Positions 46,572 through 56,234 of a DNA stretch of 64,000 nt are shown in pieces; the stretch's first letter is position 1; each line of letters opens with the position of its first letter. The stretch comes from Ruegeria atlantica (GTDB taxonomy: Bacteria; Pseudomonadota; Alphaproteobacteria; Rhodobacterales; Rhodobacteraceae), in the NCBI GenBank assembly GCA_013032095.1, contig WQBJ01000014.1, positions 52,948-116,947 of the forward strand, given 5' to 3'. Below the pieces are notes generated by a model. That model did not search any database. It saw only the letters and a list, made by a program, of their open reading frames with translations, and was not told where the DNA came from. The translations under genes were made by a program, and so were the position numbers.

Positions 46572-46660
46572 AGTCTACCTGTTAATAACGTGCCCTTTGT
46601 CCCTGCTAGGCAACAAAGTATGAGGTATCGCTTCCCTAGCGGTCGTCGAAAAGTCTCATA

Positions 46661-46689
46661 TTGACACACATCCCCTTTGCCTTACACTA
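46661..46689 (+). promoter_or_regulatory. strong sigma-70 promoter in front of the small RNA candidate
   Basis: TTGACA at 46661-46666, exactly 17 bases, TACACT at 46684-46689. Spacing is ideal and no coding frame follows; transcription would start near 46696. Confidence 0.7.
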
Positions 46690-46695
46690 CTCATC

Positions 46696-46795
46696 TCATT
46701 AGGTGGTTCAATGTGCTGATGTGAGAGTTTGCTCGAGCCACCCAAAGGTCTTTTCAGTTCCTGCCCGGTGCGATAGCGCCGGGCTTATTGCGTTT
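46696..46795 (+). ncRNA. candidate small RNA of about 100 nt
   Basis: Predicted transcript between a strong promoter and a terminator-like hairpin. First stem: GGTGGTTC (46702-46709) with GAGCCACC (46735-46742), one G-U pair. A single-stranded stretch around 46743-46762 (CAAAGGTCTTTTCAG) follows, then GCCCGGTGC (46763-46771) / GCGCCGGGC (46776-46784) and TTATTGCGTTT. The T-run is imperfect. Layout is that of a trans-acting regulatory RNA; not matched to a named family by me. Confidence 0.45.
46763..46795 (+). terminator. terminator-like hairpin of the small RNA candidate
   Basis: GCCCGGTGC (46763-46771), GATA loop, GCGCCGGGC (46776-46784), then TTATTGCGTTT. Strong stem, weak uridine tract. 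Confidence 0.5.
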
Positions 46796-46895
46796 AATGG
46801 TGTCGGAAAATATCCGAACCAAGCATGCCGAGCAACGTATTTGTCACGCTTTTCGCATTATACAACTATGGCGAGAGGCCGACCCAATGAGTCGC

Positions 46896-46928
46896 TTAAA
46901 AAGAATAGGGGGACGAAGGCGCCCCCCT
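46896..46928 (-). terminator. intrinsic terminator of pckA
   Basis: On the minus strand AGGGGGGCG, CCTT loop, CGTCCCCCT (nine pairs, one G-U), then ATTCTTTTT. It lies directly after the pckA stop. Confidence 0.85.
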
Positions 46929-46935
46929 TTTCCGT

Positions 46936-48534
46936 TTAGCCGATTGCCACAGCTTTGATGTCTTCGTCGATGAAAGGCAGGTATTGCTCAAAGTTTTCGG
47001 CGAACATCTGTACCAACTTCTCGGCTTGTTTGTCGAACGCGGCCTGATCATCCCAGGTGCGGCGTGGATCAAGCAGAACCTCGGCTACTCCGGGCACCGA
47101 AACAGGTACGTCAAAGCCGAAGTTTGCGTCCTTGCGGAACTCGGCATCGCGCAGCGACCCTTCCAGAGCTGCGGTCAGCAGCCCGCGGGTGGCCTTGATC
47201 GGCATCCGTGAGCCAACGCCATAGGCACCACCGGTCCAGCCGGTGTTGACCAGCCAGCAGGTCGCACCGTGCTGAGCAATCTTGTCCCGCAGCAGGTTGC
47301 CATAGGCCTCGGGTCGACGCGGCATGAATGGCGCACCGAAACAGGTAGAGAAGGTCGGCTGGGGCTCGGTGATACCACGCTCGGTACCGGCTACCTTCGA
47401 GGTGAAGCCCGATAGGAAGTGGTACATTGCCTGCGCCGGAGTCAGCCGTGCGATCGGAGGCAGAACACCGAACGCATCACAGGTCAGCATGATGATGTTT
47501 TTGGGGTGGCCACCCAGCGCGGATTTGGACGCGTTCGAGATATACTCCAACGGGTAGGCACAACGCATGTTAGCAGTCAGCGAGTCGTCGTCGAAATCCA
47601 GTTCCTTGGTTTCGGGATCGAAGACCATGTTCTCGATCACAGTGCCGAACTTGCTGGTGGTCGCGTAGATTTCCGGCTCAGCCTCGGCGTTCAGGTTGAT
47701 CGTCTTTGCGTAGCAACCACCTTCGAAGTTGAAGGTGCCGCGATCCGACCAGCCATGCTCGTCATCCCCGATCAGGGTTCGCGAAGGGTCAGCCGACAGG
47801 GTAGTTTTGCCGGTGCCGGACAACCCGAAGAACACAGCAGTGTCGACCGGGTTTCCAACAGCGTGGTTGGCCGAGCAGTGCATTGGCATCACGCCTTTTT
47901 CCGGCAGCATGTAGTTTAGCAGGGTGAAGACAGACTTCTTGTTTTCGCCCGCGTATTCGGTGCCCCCGATCAGGATCAGTTTGCGGTCAAAGTTCAGCGC
48001 AATCACTGTCTCGCTGCGGCAGCCGTGCTTTTTCGGGTCGGCTTGGAAGCTGGGGCAGTTGATGACGGTGAAGTCGGCGATGAACTCGTTCAGATCCTCA
48101 CGATCCGGACGGCGCAGCAGATGGCGGATGAACAGATTGTGCCAAGCCAGCTCGGTGACCATGCGTACGTTGATCGAATAGGCCGGATCGGCTCCGCCGA
48201 CGAGGTCCTGCACGAAATAGTCGCGGCCTTTCATATGAGCCAGCATGTCTTTATACAGCGCGTCAAAGCCTTCCGGGCTCATCTCGGCGTTGTTTTCCCA
48301 CCAGATGGTGTCGACGACGCTGTCGGTCTTGACGACGTGTTTATCCTTGGGGGAGCGACCTGTGAACTTGCCGGTGGTGACCAGAAAGGCTCCGCCGTTG
48401 CCAAGTGTGCCTTCGCCGCGCTTCAGCGCCTCTTCGATCAGCGCCGGTTCCATGAAGTTGTAATAGACATTGCCCAGACCCTCGATGCCCTGATCTTCGA
48501 GGCGGAATTGCGGGTTAACCCGTCCAGATGTCAT
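46936..48534 (-). CDS. pckA: phosphoenolpyruvate carboxykinase (ATP)
   Basis: A 532-residue ATP-dependent PEP carboxykinase. [16 protein letters not shown] is the kinase P-loop, LIGDDEHGW the metal-binding segment and [16 protein letters not shown] the nucleotide site. It converts oxaloacetate to PEP in gluconeogenesis, required for growth on acetate, C4 acids and ethylmalonyl-CoA pathway products. Divergent from chvI, an arrangement common in alphaproteobacteria, where ChvI can control pckA. Confidence 0.97.
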   Translation of the reverse strand: MTSGRVNPQFRLEDQGIEGLGNVYYNFMEPALIEEALKRGEGTLGNGGAFLVTTGKFTGRSPKDKHVVKTDSVVDTIWWENNAEMSPEGFDALYKDMLAHMKGRDYFVQDLVGGADPAYSINVRMVTELAWHNLFIRHLLRRPDREDLNEFIADFTVINCPSFQADPKKHGCRSETVIALNFDRKLILIGGTEYAGENKKSVFTLLNYMLPEKGVMPMHCSANHAVGNPVDTAVFFGLSGTGKTTLSADPSRTLIGDDEHGWSDRGTFNFEGGCYAKTINLNAEAEPEIYATTSKFGTVIENMVFDPETKELDFDDDSLTANMRCAYPLEYISNASKSALGGHPKNIIMLTCDAFGVLPPIARLTPAQAMYHFLSGFTSKVAGTERGITEPQPTFSTCFGAPFMPRRPEAYGNLLRDKIAQHGATCWLVNTGWTGGAYGVGSRMPIKATRGLLTAALEGSLRDAEFRKDANFGFDVPVSVPGVAEVLLDPRRTWDDQAAFDKQAEKLVQMFAENFEQYLPFIDEDIKAVAIG

Positions 48535-48881
48535 GCGTTTCTTCTCCTGTGGCGGCGCGTCGGCGATTTGGCCAGATGCGCTCTTGGGGCAGTGTGCCGG
48601 GAAAATCCGGCGGCTGGGCGCGTCTTATCACGGTCGTTTGGGGCATGAACAGGTAGGTTTGGCTTAGTTAGCGCAACCAAGTTCAAGTTTAGCGCCACCA
48701 ACAATTTCCTGCTGGAAATCAAGGCTCTTTTCCGCGCGCATTAACGGCTTTTTTGCCGCAGCTGTGTGACAACAATCGCACGATTCGCAGATACGGATTG
48801 ATTCGCAGACATAAAAACGCCAAAAATGCCCTACTAATAAGCGAAATATTGCATGAGTGAGCAGGAATAGGGGTAATCCCG
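48535..48881. promoter_or_regulatory. divergent promoter region pckA / chvI with direct repeat
   Basis: About 347 bp without a gene. It holds the promoters of pckA and chvI. A 10-base direct repeat GATTCGCAGA occurs at 48782-48791 and 48800-48809, 73-100 bp upstream of chvI, in a position suited to an OmpR-family regulator. No hairpin or coding frame is convincing. Confidence 0.4.
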
Positions 48882-49586
48882 ATGTCAAAAATTGCATTGG
48901 TGGACGACGACAGAAACATTCTGACGTCTGTGTCCATGACACTCGAAGCCGAGGGATTCGAGGTCGAAACCTATAACGACGGGCAAGCGGCCCTGGACGC
49001 ATTCAACAAAAAACTGCCGGATATGGCCGTGCTGGATATCAAGATGCCGCGCATGGACGGTATGGACCTGTTGCAACGGCTGCGGCAGAAAACCCAGATG
49101 CCGGTGATCTTTCTGACCTCGAAAGACGATGAAATCGACGAGGTTCTGGGTCTTCGCATGGGGGCGGATGACTATGTGAAAAAGCCCTTCTCTCAACGAT
49201 TGCTGGTCGAGCGCATTCGAGCGTTGCTGCGCCGTCAAGAGGCGACTACGGGCGATGTGACCAGCGCCAATACCGGCGACACCAAAGTGATGGAGCGTGG
49301 TGAATTGCGGATGGATCCCCTGCGCCACGCGGTCAGTTGGAAGGGCACGGATGTTTCGCTGACCGTAACTGAGTTTTTGTTGCTTCAGGCGCTTGCTCAG
49401 CGTCCTGGATTTGTCAAAAGCCGGGACCAGTTGATGGACGTTGCCTATGACGATCAGGTCTATGTCGACGACCGCACCATCGACAGCCACATCAAACGTC
49501 TTCGCAAGAAGATGCGCGCGGCAGATCCTGAATTCTCGGCCATCGAAACGCTGTACGGTATCGGATACAGGTACAACGAAGAATAA
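48882..49586 (+). CDS. chvI: response regulator ChvI
   Basis: A 234-residue OmpR/PhoB-type regulator: receiver with acidic pair at DDD (8-10), phosphoacceptor Asp52 ([11 protein letters not shown]), Thr in FLTSKDDE and Lys in YVKKPFSQ, then a winged-helix DNA-binding domain ([27 protein letters not shown]). With ChvG it responds to acid or envelope stress in rhizobia and controls exopolysaccharide, carbon and envelope genes. Same-strand order chvI-chvG is conserved. Confidence 0.93.
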   Translation: MSKIALVDDDRNILTSVSMTLEAEGFEVETYNDGQAALDAFNKKLPDMAVLDIKMPRMDGMDLLQRLRQKTQMPVIFLTSKDDEIDEVLGLRMGADDYVKKPFSQRLLVERIRALLRRQEATTGDVTSANTGDTKVMERGELRMDPLRHAVSWKGTDVSLTVTEFLLLQALAQRPGFVKSRDQLMDVAYDDQVYVDDRTIDSHIKRLRKKMRAADPEFSAIETLYGIGYRYNEE

Positions 49587-49618
49587 GCGCGGTTGCTTAA
49601 AAGGGGTATACGGGTCTC

Positions 49619-51337
49619 GTGCGCGATACGGAACATGCCAGCGAATTGCGGGACGGTGACATCGTTCTTGGGGATGACTGGGTCATCCCGCAGGACCCCG
49701 AGTCAGCCGAGCTGCGCGCCTCGCGCCGCCGTCGCAACCTGTTTTCATTGCGTGGCTCTCCGCTGGCGCGCAAGATCATCACGTTTAATCTGGTTGCACT
49801 GATCATTCTCGTTACGGGTCTGCTGTACCTTGACGAGTCCCGCGGTGAGCAGGTCCAGCAGGCTGCGCGCAACCTGATCGGAGACGCGCGGCTGGTCACC
49901 AACGTGTTTGAGGCTCAACTGCGCCAGAAACAGTCGGGGGCCGCCCAAGACGCGACAGCGCTGGACGTGAAAGACACGCTTGCGGGCCTCAGCCTTCCCG
50001 ACGGTGGTGAAGTCTTCGTCTATGACGCCAGTGGTACGTTGATTGGCTGGACGCGCGGGGCATCTGCCTCATCTCCAATGCCGATTCTCATACAAACCGA
50101 GGCTGAGGTTCCGACCGGCAGTACGTTGATCAGTGACGCCCTGAACGCGGTCTGGACAGGGCTGTCCCGGATTTTTGCCGGATCTGTTCGCGGTGACACG
50201 CCAACACTGGCCCAGCGGGTGCAAGAGATCGTTCCGTTGACTTTGAAGGGCCATATGCAGGTCCGGGCCGTTCAGGACGAAATTGGCCAGACTGTCATCG
50301 TCGCTGCAGCACCCGTGCTTTTGGACGGAAAAACTGTTGGTGCAGTGGCTATGTCCGGACCTGCGGGTGAGGTCGATGCCATCGCCCGGCGCGAGCAAGA
50401 GCGCATTCTGCAGATGTTCGTCGTGGCGCTGTTGGTCTCCATTGGCTTAAGCCTCGTACTGGCGTCGACAATCGCCAATCCTCTGGCCGATCTCGCGTCG
50501 GCTGCGGAAATGGGCAAGGATCGCGGCGCGGGTGTTAATCCGGGTCGAATTCGCATTCCGGACCTTAGCGCAAGGCCGGATGAAATCGGCCGCCTGAGTC
50601 GTGCGTTACGGGGGATGGTGACAGCGCTCTATAGCCGGATAGACGCCAACGAACAGTTCGCCGCCGACGTGGCGCATGAGATCAAGAACCCTCTGGCCAG
50701 CCTTCAATCGGCGGTTGGTACGCTACGCATGGTCAAACGGGACGACCAACGCGAAAAGCTTTTGAGTGTGATTGAGCATGACGTGCGGCGTCTGGACCGT
50801 CTGGTCAGCGACATTTCCAACGCGTCGCGCTTGGATGCTGAGCTGGTTAAAGAAGACGAGCAGCCCTTTGATTTGCTGAAATTGCTGGGCAATATCGGCC
50901 AGTACCTGGGCGAAGATGCCCGGTCGAAGGGGATCGAATACATCACCGATTTGCCGCCTCAACCGATTATCGTGAACGGGCTGGAGGCGCGTCTGGCACA
51001 GGTCTTTGTCAACCTGATCACTAACGCCATCTCATTTTGCGAGGAGGGTGACGCAATCCGTGTCTGGGTGCGGCAGCGCGAAGACCGGGTATTGGTTGTG
51101 GTTGAAGACACTGGCCCCGGCATTCCGGAACAGGCATTGACCAAGGTGTTCAAGCGCTTTTATTCGCAGCGACCGGCCGAACATTTCGGTAACAATTCGG
51201 GCCTGGGGCTGGCGATTTCAAAGCAGATTGTCGAGGCTCACGGTGGTGTAATCTGGGCTGAGAATATCCGCCCGACCGAAGCGGATATGACCTCCGACCC
51301 GCAAGGCGCCCGCTTTGTCGTGGGATTGCCCGTGTAA
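49619..51337 (+). CDS. chvG: sensor histidine kinase ChvG
   Basis: A 572-residue sensor: one membrane helix near 60 (KIITFNLVALIILVTGLLYL), periplasmic stimulus domain, second helix near 270 (MFVVALLVSIGLSLVLAS), HAMP, then dimerisation domain with the phosphorylatable His in ADVAHEIKNPLASL and an HATPase with N box LITNAISFC and G boxes DTGPGIPEQ and NSGLGLAI. GTG 49619 chosen; the Shine-Dalgarno site is rather distant, so the exact start is uncertain. Confidence 0.92.
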   Translation: MRDTEHASELRDGDIVLGDDWVIPQDPESAELRASRRRRNLFSLRGSPLARKIITFNLVALIILVTGLLYLDESRGEQVQQAARNLIGDARLVTNVFEAQLRQKQSGAAQDATALDVKDTLAGLSLPDGGEVFVYDASGTLIGWTRGASASSPMPILIQTEAEVPTGSTLISDALNAVWTGLSRIFAGSVRGDTPTLAQRVQEIVPLTLKGHMQVRAVQDEIGQTVIVAAAPVLLDGKTVGAVAMSGPAGEVDAIARREQERILQMFVVALLVSIGLSLVLASTIANPLADLASAAEMGKDRGAGVNPGRIRIPDLSARPDEIGRLSRALRGMVTALYSRIDANEQFAADVAHEIKNPLASLQSAVGTLRMVKRDDQREKLLSVIEHDVRRLDRLVSDISNASRLDAELVKEDEQPFDLLKLLGNIGQYLGEDARSKGIEYITDLPPQPIIVNGLEARLAQVFVNLITNAISFCEEGDAIRVWVRQREDRVLVVVEDTGPGIPEQALTKVFKRFYSQRPAEHFGNNSGLGLAISKQIVEAHGGVIWAENIRPTEADMTSDPQGARFVVGLPV

Positions 51338-51341
51338 TCGC

Positions 51342-51812
51342 ATGAGTGGTCAGACCCTCTCGGATAGTCGACAACAGGACAGTGCCATTCTCCACGCAAC
51401 ATGTGTTGCCGTTGATGGGCAGGGTGCGCTGATCCTGGGGCGTTCTGGGGCAGGGAAATCCGCGCTGGCGCTGCGGATGATGGCGCTTGGAGCGGGGTTG
51501 GTTGCTGATGACCAAGTGGCTCTTCGGATTGAAAAAGGTCGGGTCTTGGCGGACGCGGTCCCCAACATCCGCGGTCTGATCGAAGCGCGTGGCGTTGGGT
51601 TGCTTCGTGCGGACCCCGCAGGTGAAACGCCGGTATGCTATTTGGTGGATCTTGACCAAACCGAACCAAAACGACTTCCTGAACCGATAACGACTGAGGT
51701 GCTGAGGCAAACTGTTCCCTTGCTAAGGGCGGCGGGCATCCCCAATTTGGCGGAAGCACTCATGCAGTTATTAAAGATAGGACGTTTAGATCCGGAATGG
51801 CCCAGCACATGA
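51342..51812 (+). CDS. hprK: HPr kinase/phosphorylase, short alphaproteobacterial form
   Basis: A 156-residue protein made of the C-terminal catalytic domain only. Walker A is [10 protein letters not shown] (33-42), ADDQVAL provides the acidic pair, and [14 protein letters not shown] the signature loop. It would phosphorylate HPr on Ser46. It overlaps rapZ by 16 bases. In alphaproteobacteria such HprK links PTS-like signalling to ChvG/ChvI; control of sugar uptake is not implied. Confidence 0.9.
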   Translation: MSGQTLSDSRQQDSAILHATCVAVDGQGALILGRSGAGKSALALRMMALGAGLVADDQVALRIEKGRVLADAVPNIRGLIEARGVGLLRADPAGETPVCYLVDLDQTEPKRLPEPITTEVLRQTVPLLRAAGIPNLAEALMQLLKIGRLDPEWPST

Positions 51813-52690
51813 CCTCGCAACGGCGCATTGTTCTGGTTACCGGCCCGTCGGGCGCAGGTCGGTCAACGGCGATCCGGGTTCTTGAAGATTTGGGCTTTGA
51901 AGCCATCGACAACCTTCCCATGGGTCTATTGACGCGTCTGCTGGATGGCCCACAAAGTGATCGCCCCATGGCGCTGGGCATCGACGCACGAAACCGCGAT
52001 TTCTCAACCACCGGCTTCATTGAACTAGCAATACGGCTGCGACGGATGGAGCATGTCGATCTGGCGACACTATACCTTGATTGCAGTGATGAGGTGTTGC
52101 TACGCCGCTTCTCTGAAACCCGACGGAGGCACCCTGTGGCCTCTGATGCCAGCCCGGAAACAGGCGTGCGGCAAGAAAAAGAGCTGCTGGCCCCGATCCG
52201 AGAGATTGCGGATACTCTGATCGACACCAGCCCGTTGAACGTTCATCAGCTGCGCGAAGAGGTCGAGCGCTGGTTCGCTCCACAAGGCGGGCGGCATCTG
52301 GCAGTCTCAATTGAGTCTTTCTCGTATAAACGTGGCCTTCCGCGTGGGTTGGACATGGTGTTCGACTGCCGGTTTTTGGCAAATCCCTACTGGCGTCCGG
52401 AATTGCGGGCAGAAGATGGTCGAAACCCGAATGTGGCGCACTACGTACAGTCGGATAAAAACTACGCGCCGTTTTTTGAACGGGTGGTTGATTTACTGAC
52501 GCTGCTGTTGCCGGCCTTCCGAGCCGAAGGCAAGGCGCACCTGTCCGTGGCCTTTGGTTGTACCGGCGGACAACACAGATCGGTGACCATGGCCGAGGCG
52601 GTTGCAAAGGCTCTTGCGGAAGGGGGGCAGCAAGTGGCAATTAGGCACCGCGAAATGGAACGTCGATCGTTGAATGTGAGGCCGGAGTGA
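51797..52690 (+). CDS. rapZ: RNase adapter RapZ
   Basis: A 297-residue P-loop protein ([12 protein letters not shown], Arg in place of the P-loop Lys) with the C-terminal domain [19 protein letters not shown]. In E. coli RapZ tunes GlmZ/GlmY small RNAs for glucosamine-6-phosphate synthesis; in alphaproteobacteria the targets are open. The ATP-site Lys-to-Arg form is common in this group as I recall. Part of the PTS-like operon. Confidence 0.92.
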   Translation: MAQHMTSQRRIVLVTGPSGAGRSTAIRVLEDLGFEAIDNLPMGLLTRLLDGPQSDRPMALGIDARNRDFSTTGFIELAIRLRRMEHVDLATLYLDCSDEVLLRRFSETRRRHPVASDASPETGVRQEKELLAPIREIADTLIDTSPLNVHQLREEVERWFAPQGGRHLAVSIESFSYKRGLPRGLDMVFDCRFLANPYWRPELRAEDGRNPNVAHYVQSDKNYAPFFERVVDLLTLLLPAFRAEGKAHLSVAFGCTGGQHRSVTMAEAVAKALAEGGQQVAIRHREMERRSLNVRPE

Positions 52691-53094
52691 TCGGGATCGT
52701 ACTCGTAGCACATGGTGGGCTGGCCAAGGAATACTTGGCTGCTATGCAACATGTGGTCGGACAGCAAACCGGTTTGGCTGCGATCTCGATCGAAGCAGAT
52801 CATGATCGAGAGACCAAACAGGCCGAGATTTGTGCAGCAGCCGACAGTGTAGACGTCGGGGATGGCGTGGTCGTCGTGACCGATCTGTTCGGAGGCAGCC
52901 CTTCGAATCTAAGCCTACGCGCCTGCGCGCCACAGGATCGCCGTATCCTTTACGGTGCAAATCTGCCTATGCTTATCAAACTGGCTAAATCTCGCCACTT
53001 GCCCATCGCGGATGCCGTTCGGCAGGCGATGGAAGCTGGACGCAAATACATCAATGCGCAAAATGTGACATTAGAAGAAGACCGGACAGATTAA
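52687..53094 (+). CDS. manX: PTS EIIA, mannose family
   Basis: A 135-residue EIIA-man fold protein starting [16 protein letters not shown], with His9 as the phosphorylation site and [13 protein letters not shown] in the core. It has no EIIB or EIIC partner here, so it is a regulatory EIIA (PtsM/ManX type) that probably interacts with other proteins. GTG start, overlapping rapZ. Confidence 0.92.
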   Translation: MIGIVLVAHGGLAKEYLAAMQHVVGQQTGLAAISIEADHDRETKQAEICAAADSVDVGDGVVVVTDLFGGSPSNLSLRACAPQDRRILYGANLPMLIKLAKSRHLPIADAVRQAMEAGRKYINAQNVTLEEDRTD

Positions 53095-53096
53095 GA

Positions 53097-53366
53097 ATGA
53101 CCATTCGAAGCTTGAAAATCATTAACGAAAAGGGCCTGCACGCCCGTGCGTCGGCCAAGCTGGTTGAGGTGGTCGAGGGCTTTGATGCGCAGGCCGAAGT
53201 GTCCAAAGACGGATTTTCCGCATCGGGCGACAGCATAATGGGCCTTTTGATGTTGGCAGCCTCGCGCGGAACGACTATTGACGTCGAGACGTCCGGACCG
53301 GATGCTGAGGCGTTGGCTGATGCGTTGGAAACCTTGGTGAACGACAAGTTCGGGGAAGGGTACTGA
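53097..53366 (+). CDS. ptsH: phosphocarrier protein HPr
   Basis: An 89-residue HPr with both regulatory sites: His15 in GLHARASA (phosphorylated by EI) and Ser46 in SGDSIMGLLML (phosphorylated by HprK). Two bases after manX. No ptsI/ptsP gene is in the window, so EI is elsewhere. The set HprK-RapZ-EIIA-HPr matches the alphaproteobacterial regulatory PTS. Confidence 0.95.
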   Translation: MTIRSLKIINEKGLHARASAKLVEVVEGFDAQAEVSKDGFSASGDSIMGLLMLAASRGTTIDVETSGPDAEALADALETLVNDKFGEGY

Positions 53367-53405
53367 CCCCATCAGCAGCGCGGTGAAGAACGGGAAGACC
53401 AGGAA

Positions 53406-54305
53406 TTGGCGGAAACTACGCACGAGACCAAGACAGGCCCGATAGTGGATGGGACAGCGGATCAGGGCGAAATCTACGACCGTAGAACTCTGACCTATGC
53501 GAACTCGTTCGATGATGCCTGGACTTCGACGGCCATCCGCGCCATCGAATGGTGCACTGGCAAGTTGACCATTCTCCGCATGGTCAACAAGTTCGAAAAG
53601 AAGAACGAATATTACCGTGGCCAGCGGTTCTGGGGAGGTGCTCTTGCAACGATGGGCATCGACCTGACCACGCCGCAAGAGCAGATCGCGCGTATACCGA
53701 AAACTGGCCCCGTGGTCGTGGTTGCGAACCATCCGCACGGTATGGTCGACGGCATGATTCTCGCCGAGCTGATCGGGCAAGTGCGCAGCGACTATCGTAT
53801 CCTGACCCGATCCGTCCTGACTGGGCTGGATGAGGCGGCGACCTCTTTCATGATCCCGGTGCCGTTCCCCCATGACCCCGAGGCGCAGAGCAAGATGCTT
53901 GAAATGCGCGGCAAGGCGATGGAACACCTGAAGGAAGGGGGCGTCGTGGCCCTGTTCCCGTCGGGGGTCGTGATGTCCTCGGATGACTGGTTCGGCCCCG
54001 CGCTTGAGCGTGAATGGAACGTGTTCACGGCCAAGATGATCCGCCGCTCTGGCGCTCGTGTGGTGCCGATCTTCTTCCCAGGCCGTAACTCGCGCGCCTA
54101 CCAGATCGCCAACAAGCTTTCTCCGATCCTGCGGCAAGGACTTCTGCTGCACGAGATCGTCCGCTCCTGCAACAAACCGCAGTCGCCAGTAATCGGTGAT
54201 CCGATCTCCGACGAGGACATGCAGCTGCTGGAACGCGACCCGCGCGGCTTTATGGCCTGGCTCAGAAAACACACGATGGCATTGGGCGAAACGCTTAAAC
54301 GCTGA
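53406..54305 (+). CDS. lysophospholipid/glycerolipid acyltransferase-family protein
   Basis: A 299-residue PlsC-fold protein. The acyltransferase block is VVANHPHGMVDGMI (an NHPxGxxDG variant of NHX4D), followed by VALFPSGVVMSSD and VVPIFFPGRNSRAYQ, as in OlsA/PlsC-like enzymes. Likely an inner-membrane associated lipid acyltransferase, substrate unknown. TTG 53406 is a doubtful start; a later GTG may be correct. Confidence 0.8.
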   Translation: MAETTHETKTGPIVDGTADQGEIYDRRTLTYANSFDDAWTSTAIRAIEWCTGKLTILRMVNKFEKKNEYYRGQRFWGGALATMGIDLTTPQEQIARIPKTGPVVVVANHPHGMVDGMILAELIGQVRSDYRILTRSVLTGLDEAATSFMIPVPFPHDPEAQSKMLEMRGKAMEHLKEGGVVALFPSGVVMSSDDWFGPALEREWNVFTAKMIRRSGARVVPIFFPGRNSRAYQIANKLSPILRQGLLLHEIVRSCNKPQSPVIGDPISDEDMQLLERDPRGFMAWLRKHTMALGETLKR

Positions 54306-54373
54306 TCCGGCTCTTCACCGGGCCAAAATATCTTGGGGGTGAACCCGGGTAAAATCCGGGCGCGGTGGGGCTC
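54306..54373. other. short convergent gap with CCCGG/CCGGG hairpin
   Basis: 68 bp between convergent genes. A stem of CCCGG/CCGGG around TAAAAT (54344-54361) follows a CAAAATATCTTGGGGGTG string that reads like a repeated intergenic element. No terminator T-run. Confidence 0.3.
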
Positions 54374-55249
54374 CTATCGGGTCGGAACCGGCACCTCGCC
54401 GCGGTAGTCATAGAACCCACGATCAGTCTTGCGGCCTAGCCATCCAGCCTCGACATATTTGGTCAGCAACGGGCAGGGTCGATACTTGGTATCCGCCAAA
54501 CCGTCATGCAGCACGTTCATGATCGCCAGACAAGTGTCCAGGCCAATGAAGTCCGCCAGCTCCAGCGGACCCATTGGGTGGTTCGCACCTAGTTTCATCG
54601 ACTGGTCGATGGACTGCACGTTCCCGACACCTTCATAGAGGGTATAGACCGCCTCGTTGATCATCGGCATCAGAATGCGATTCACGATGAAAGCGGGGAA
54701 ATCCTCGGCGCTGGCGGCCGTTTTTCCAAGGCGATCGACTACGGACTTGCAGGTTTTAAAGGTTTCTTCGTCTGTGGCGATTCCGCGGATCAGCTCGACC
54801 AATTGCATGACCGGCACCGGGTTCATGAAGTGAAAACCCATGAATCGTTCTGGCCGGTCCGTACGGCTGGCAAGCCGGGTGATTGAGATCGACGAGGTGT
54901 TCGATGTCAGAATTGTATGCGGTTGTAGATGTGGCTGCAGGTCCTCGAAAATCGCCTGTTTGATCGTTTCGCGCTCAGTGGCGGCTTCGATCACCAGATC
55001 CGTCTGCCCAAGCTCTGGCAGCGCCAGCGTGGATTGAATCCGTTTGAGCGCGGCCTGCATCGCCTCATCTGTGATTTTCCCACGTGAGGCCTGACGTGCC
55101 ATATTGCCTTCGATCGTGGCCACGGCCGCATCCAGTGCGTCCTGGTTTACGTCATTCAACAGAACGTCATACTCCGCCAAAGCCAGAACATGGGCGATAC
55201 CGTTGCCCATTTGGCCTGCGCCGATCACTCCGACTGATTTTACGTCCAT
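54374..55249 (-). CDS. hbd: 3-hydroxybutyryl-CoA dehydrogenase
   Basis: A 291-residue NAD-binding enzyme: GVIGAGQMGNGIAHVLA starts the Rossmann fold, VIEAATERE follows, and the C-terminal dimer domain has the catalytic His in FMGFHFMNPVPVMQLVEL. It reduces acetoacetyl-CoA or oxidises 3-hydroxybutyryl-CoA, feeding crotonyl-CoA into beta-oxidation, polyhydroxybutyrate or ethylmalonyl-CoA flux. ATG 55249 is chosen over an upstream in-frame ATG at 55285. Confidence 0.93.
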   Translation of the reverse strand: MDVKSVGVIGAGQMGNGIAHVLALAEYDVLLNDVNQDALDAAVATIEGNMARQASRGKITDEAMQAALKRIQSTLALPELGQTDLVIEAATERETIKQAIFEDLQPHLQPHTILTSNTSSISITRLASRTDRPERFMGFHFMNPVPVMQLVELIRGIATDEETFKTCKSVVDRLGKTAASAEDFPAFIVNRILMPMINEAVYTLYEGVGNVQSIDQSMKLGANHPMGPLELADFIGLDTCLAIMNVLHDGLADTKYRPCPLLTKYVEAGWLGRKTDRGFYDYRGEVPVPTR

Positions 55250-55402
55250 GTTTGATGCCTCTGTGTCTCGGGACTGGGGGGACACTACCGGCAGATTGGT
55301 GGGGGCGGCAAGGGGATCAGGCCCATCGAATTTGCTTCAAATGCGCACATTAGGATTTTCTCAAGACATCAGGCTGCAAGATGGCAACCGGGTGAAAAAT
55401 GG

Positions 55403-56233
55403 GTGAGTGATATGAGCTATCATCAAACAGGCTCGGCCGGTGCCGGGCATGCCGTTTGCCAATACAGTGAATCACGTCTTTGGTTTCGTGGGCCAGAGCG
55501 GTCCTTGGATACGGGCTACATGGTCTGTACCGGTGGGGACGAGACCTACGGACGATTTGTCGAGCGTCCCTACGCTGCGATTCTCGAAGAGCGATTGGAT
55601 CGGCGTTGTCTGAACCTGGGCAGCCTTTTCTGTGGCGTTGAAGCGTTGTGTCGCGACGAAGGCCTGTTCAAGCTGCTGAATGGGGCCGAGCTTTGTATTC
55701 TACAGGCACCCGATGTTCTGCGTCAGTCGAATCATTATTACCAGGTCCACCCCCGTCGCAATGATCGGGTGCTGACCCCTACATCGGATCTTATTGATCT
55801 TTACCCCGAGGTTGATTTTACCGACGTACACTTTGTGTGCCACCTGATGCGCCTGTTGAAGAGACATCAGGACGCTCGTTTCGAAGTTGTGGTCGAGGAG
55901 TTGCGCCGCAATTGGGTGCGACAAATCAGTGATTTGCTGCAAAGGTTGGACACACCGGTCATTCTGCTGGCGCTGAAGGTTTTGGAGAATAAAGACGGTG
56001 GCGACCTGGTCGAGAGGAGTGGAGTCGCGATCTCGCAGCAGATGGTAGAAGCCGTTCGTCCGTTCAGCGCAGAATGTGTCGAACTGCCCACCTATGTATC
56101 CGGCCAATCTGACGCGCTGGAGGACATGCTGTTCGGCACCCTGCAACAGCCCATGGCCGAACATATGATCGGTCCGGCTGCGCATAGAAGCATTGCGGAC
56201 GCGCTGTTGGGGCCGATTCAGGACGTGAACTGA
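55403..56233 (+). CDS. DUF6473 family protein
   Basis: A 276-residue soluble protein. The pattern [32 protein letters not shown], split by gaps here, then [16 protein letters not shown] and VHPRRNDRV match DUF6473, a family of unknown function in Rhodobacteraceae. A Rossmann-like topology with a Gly-Gly-Asp turn suggests an enzyme but no catalytic set is clear. GTG 55403 and ATG 55412 are both possible starts. Divergent from hbd, convergent with etfAB. Confidence 0.75.
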   Translation: MSDMSYHQTGSAGAGHAVCQYSESRLWFRGPERSLDTGYMVCTGGDETYGRFVERPYAAILEERLDRRCLNLGSLFCGVEALCRDEGLFKLLNGAELCILQAPDVLRQSNHYYQVHPRRNDRVLTPTSDLIDLYPEVDFTDVHFVCHLMRLLKRHQDARFEVVVEELRRNWVRQISDLLQRLDTPVILLALKVLENKDGGDLVERSGVAISQQMVEAVRPFSAECVELPTYVSGQSDALEDMLFGTLQQPMAEHMIGPAAHRSIADALLGPIQDVN

Positions 56234-56234
56234 A

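Larger units (their letters stand above)
46572..46935. other. 364 bp gap with promoter, hairpins and pckA terminator; no protein gene
   Basis: Holds, left to right: the winged-helix gene promoter side, a strong sigma-70 promoter at 46661-46689, the small RNA candidate and its terminator-like hairpin at 46763-46795, a short TCGGA/TCCGA hairpin at 46803-46817, and the pckA terminator at 46896-46928. One 78-codon plus-strand frame across the interval has no ribosome site or protein-like composition and is not called. Confidence 0.6.

Noticed and set aside
46703..46939. 78-codon plus-strand frame in the pckA-side gap
   Set aside because: No ribosome site, non-protein-like composition, and it crosses the small RNA candidate and the pckA terminator.
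53091..54272. 393-codon minus-strand frame across ptsH and the acyltransferase
   Set aside because: Overlaps two real genes on the other strand and has no protein-family features.
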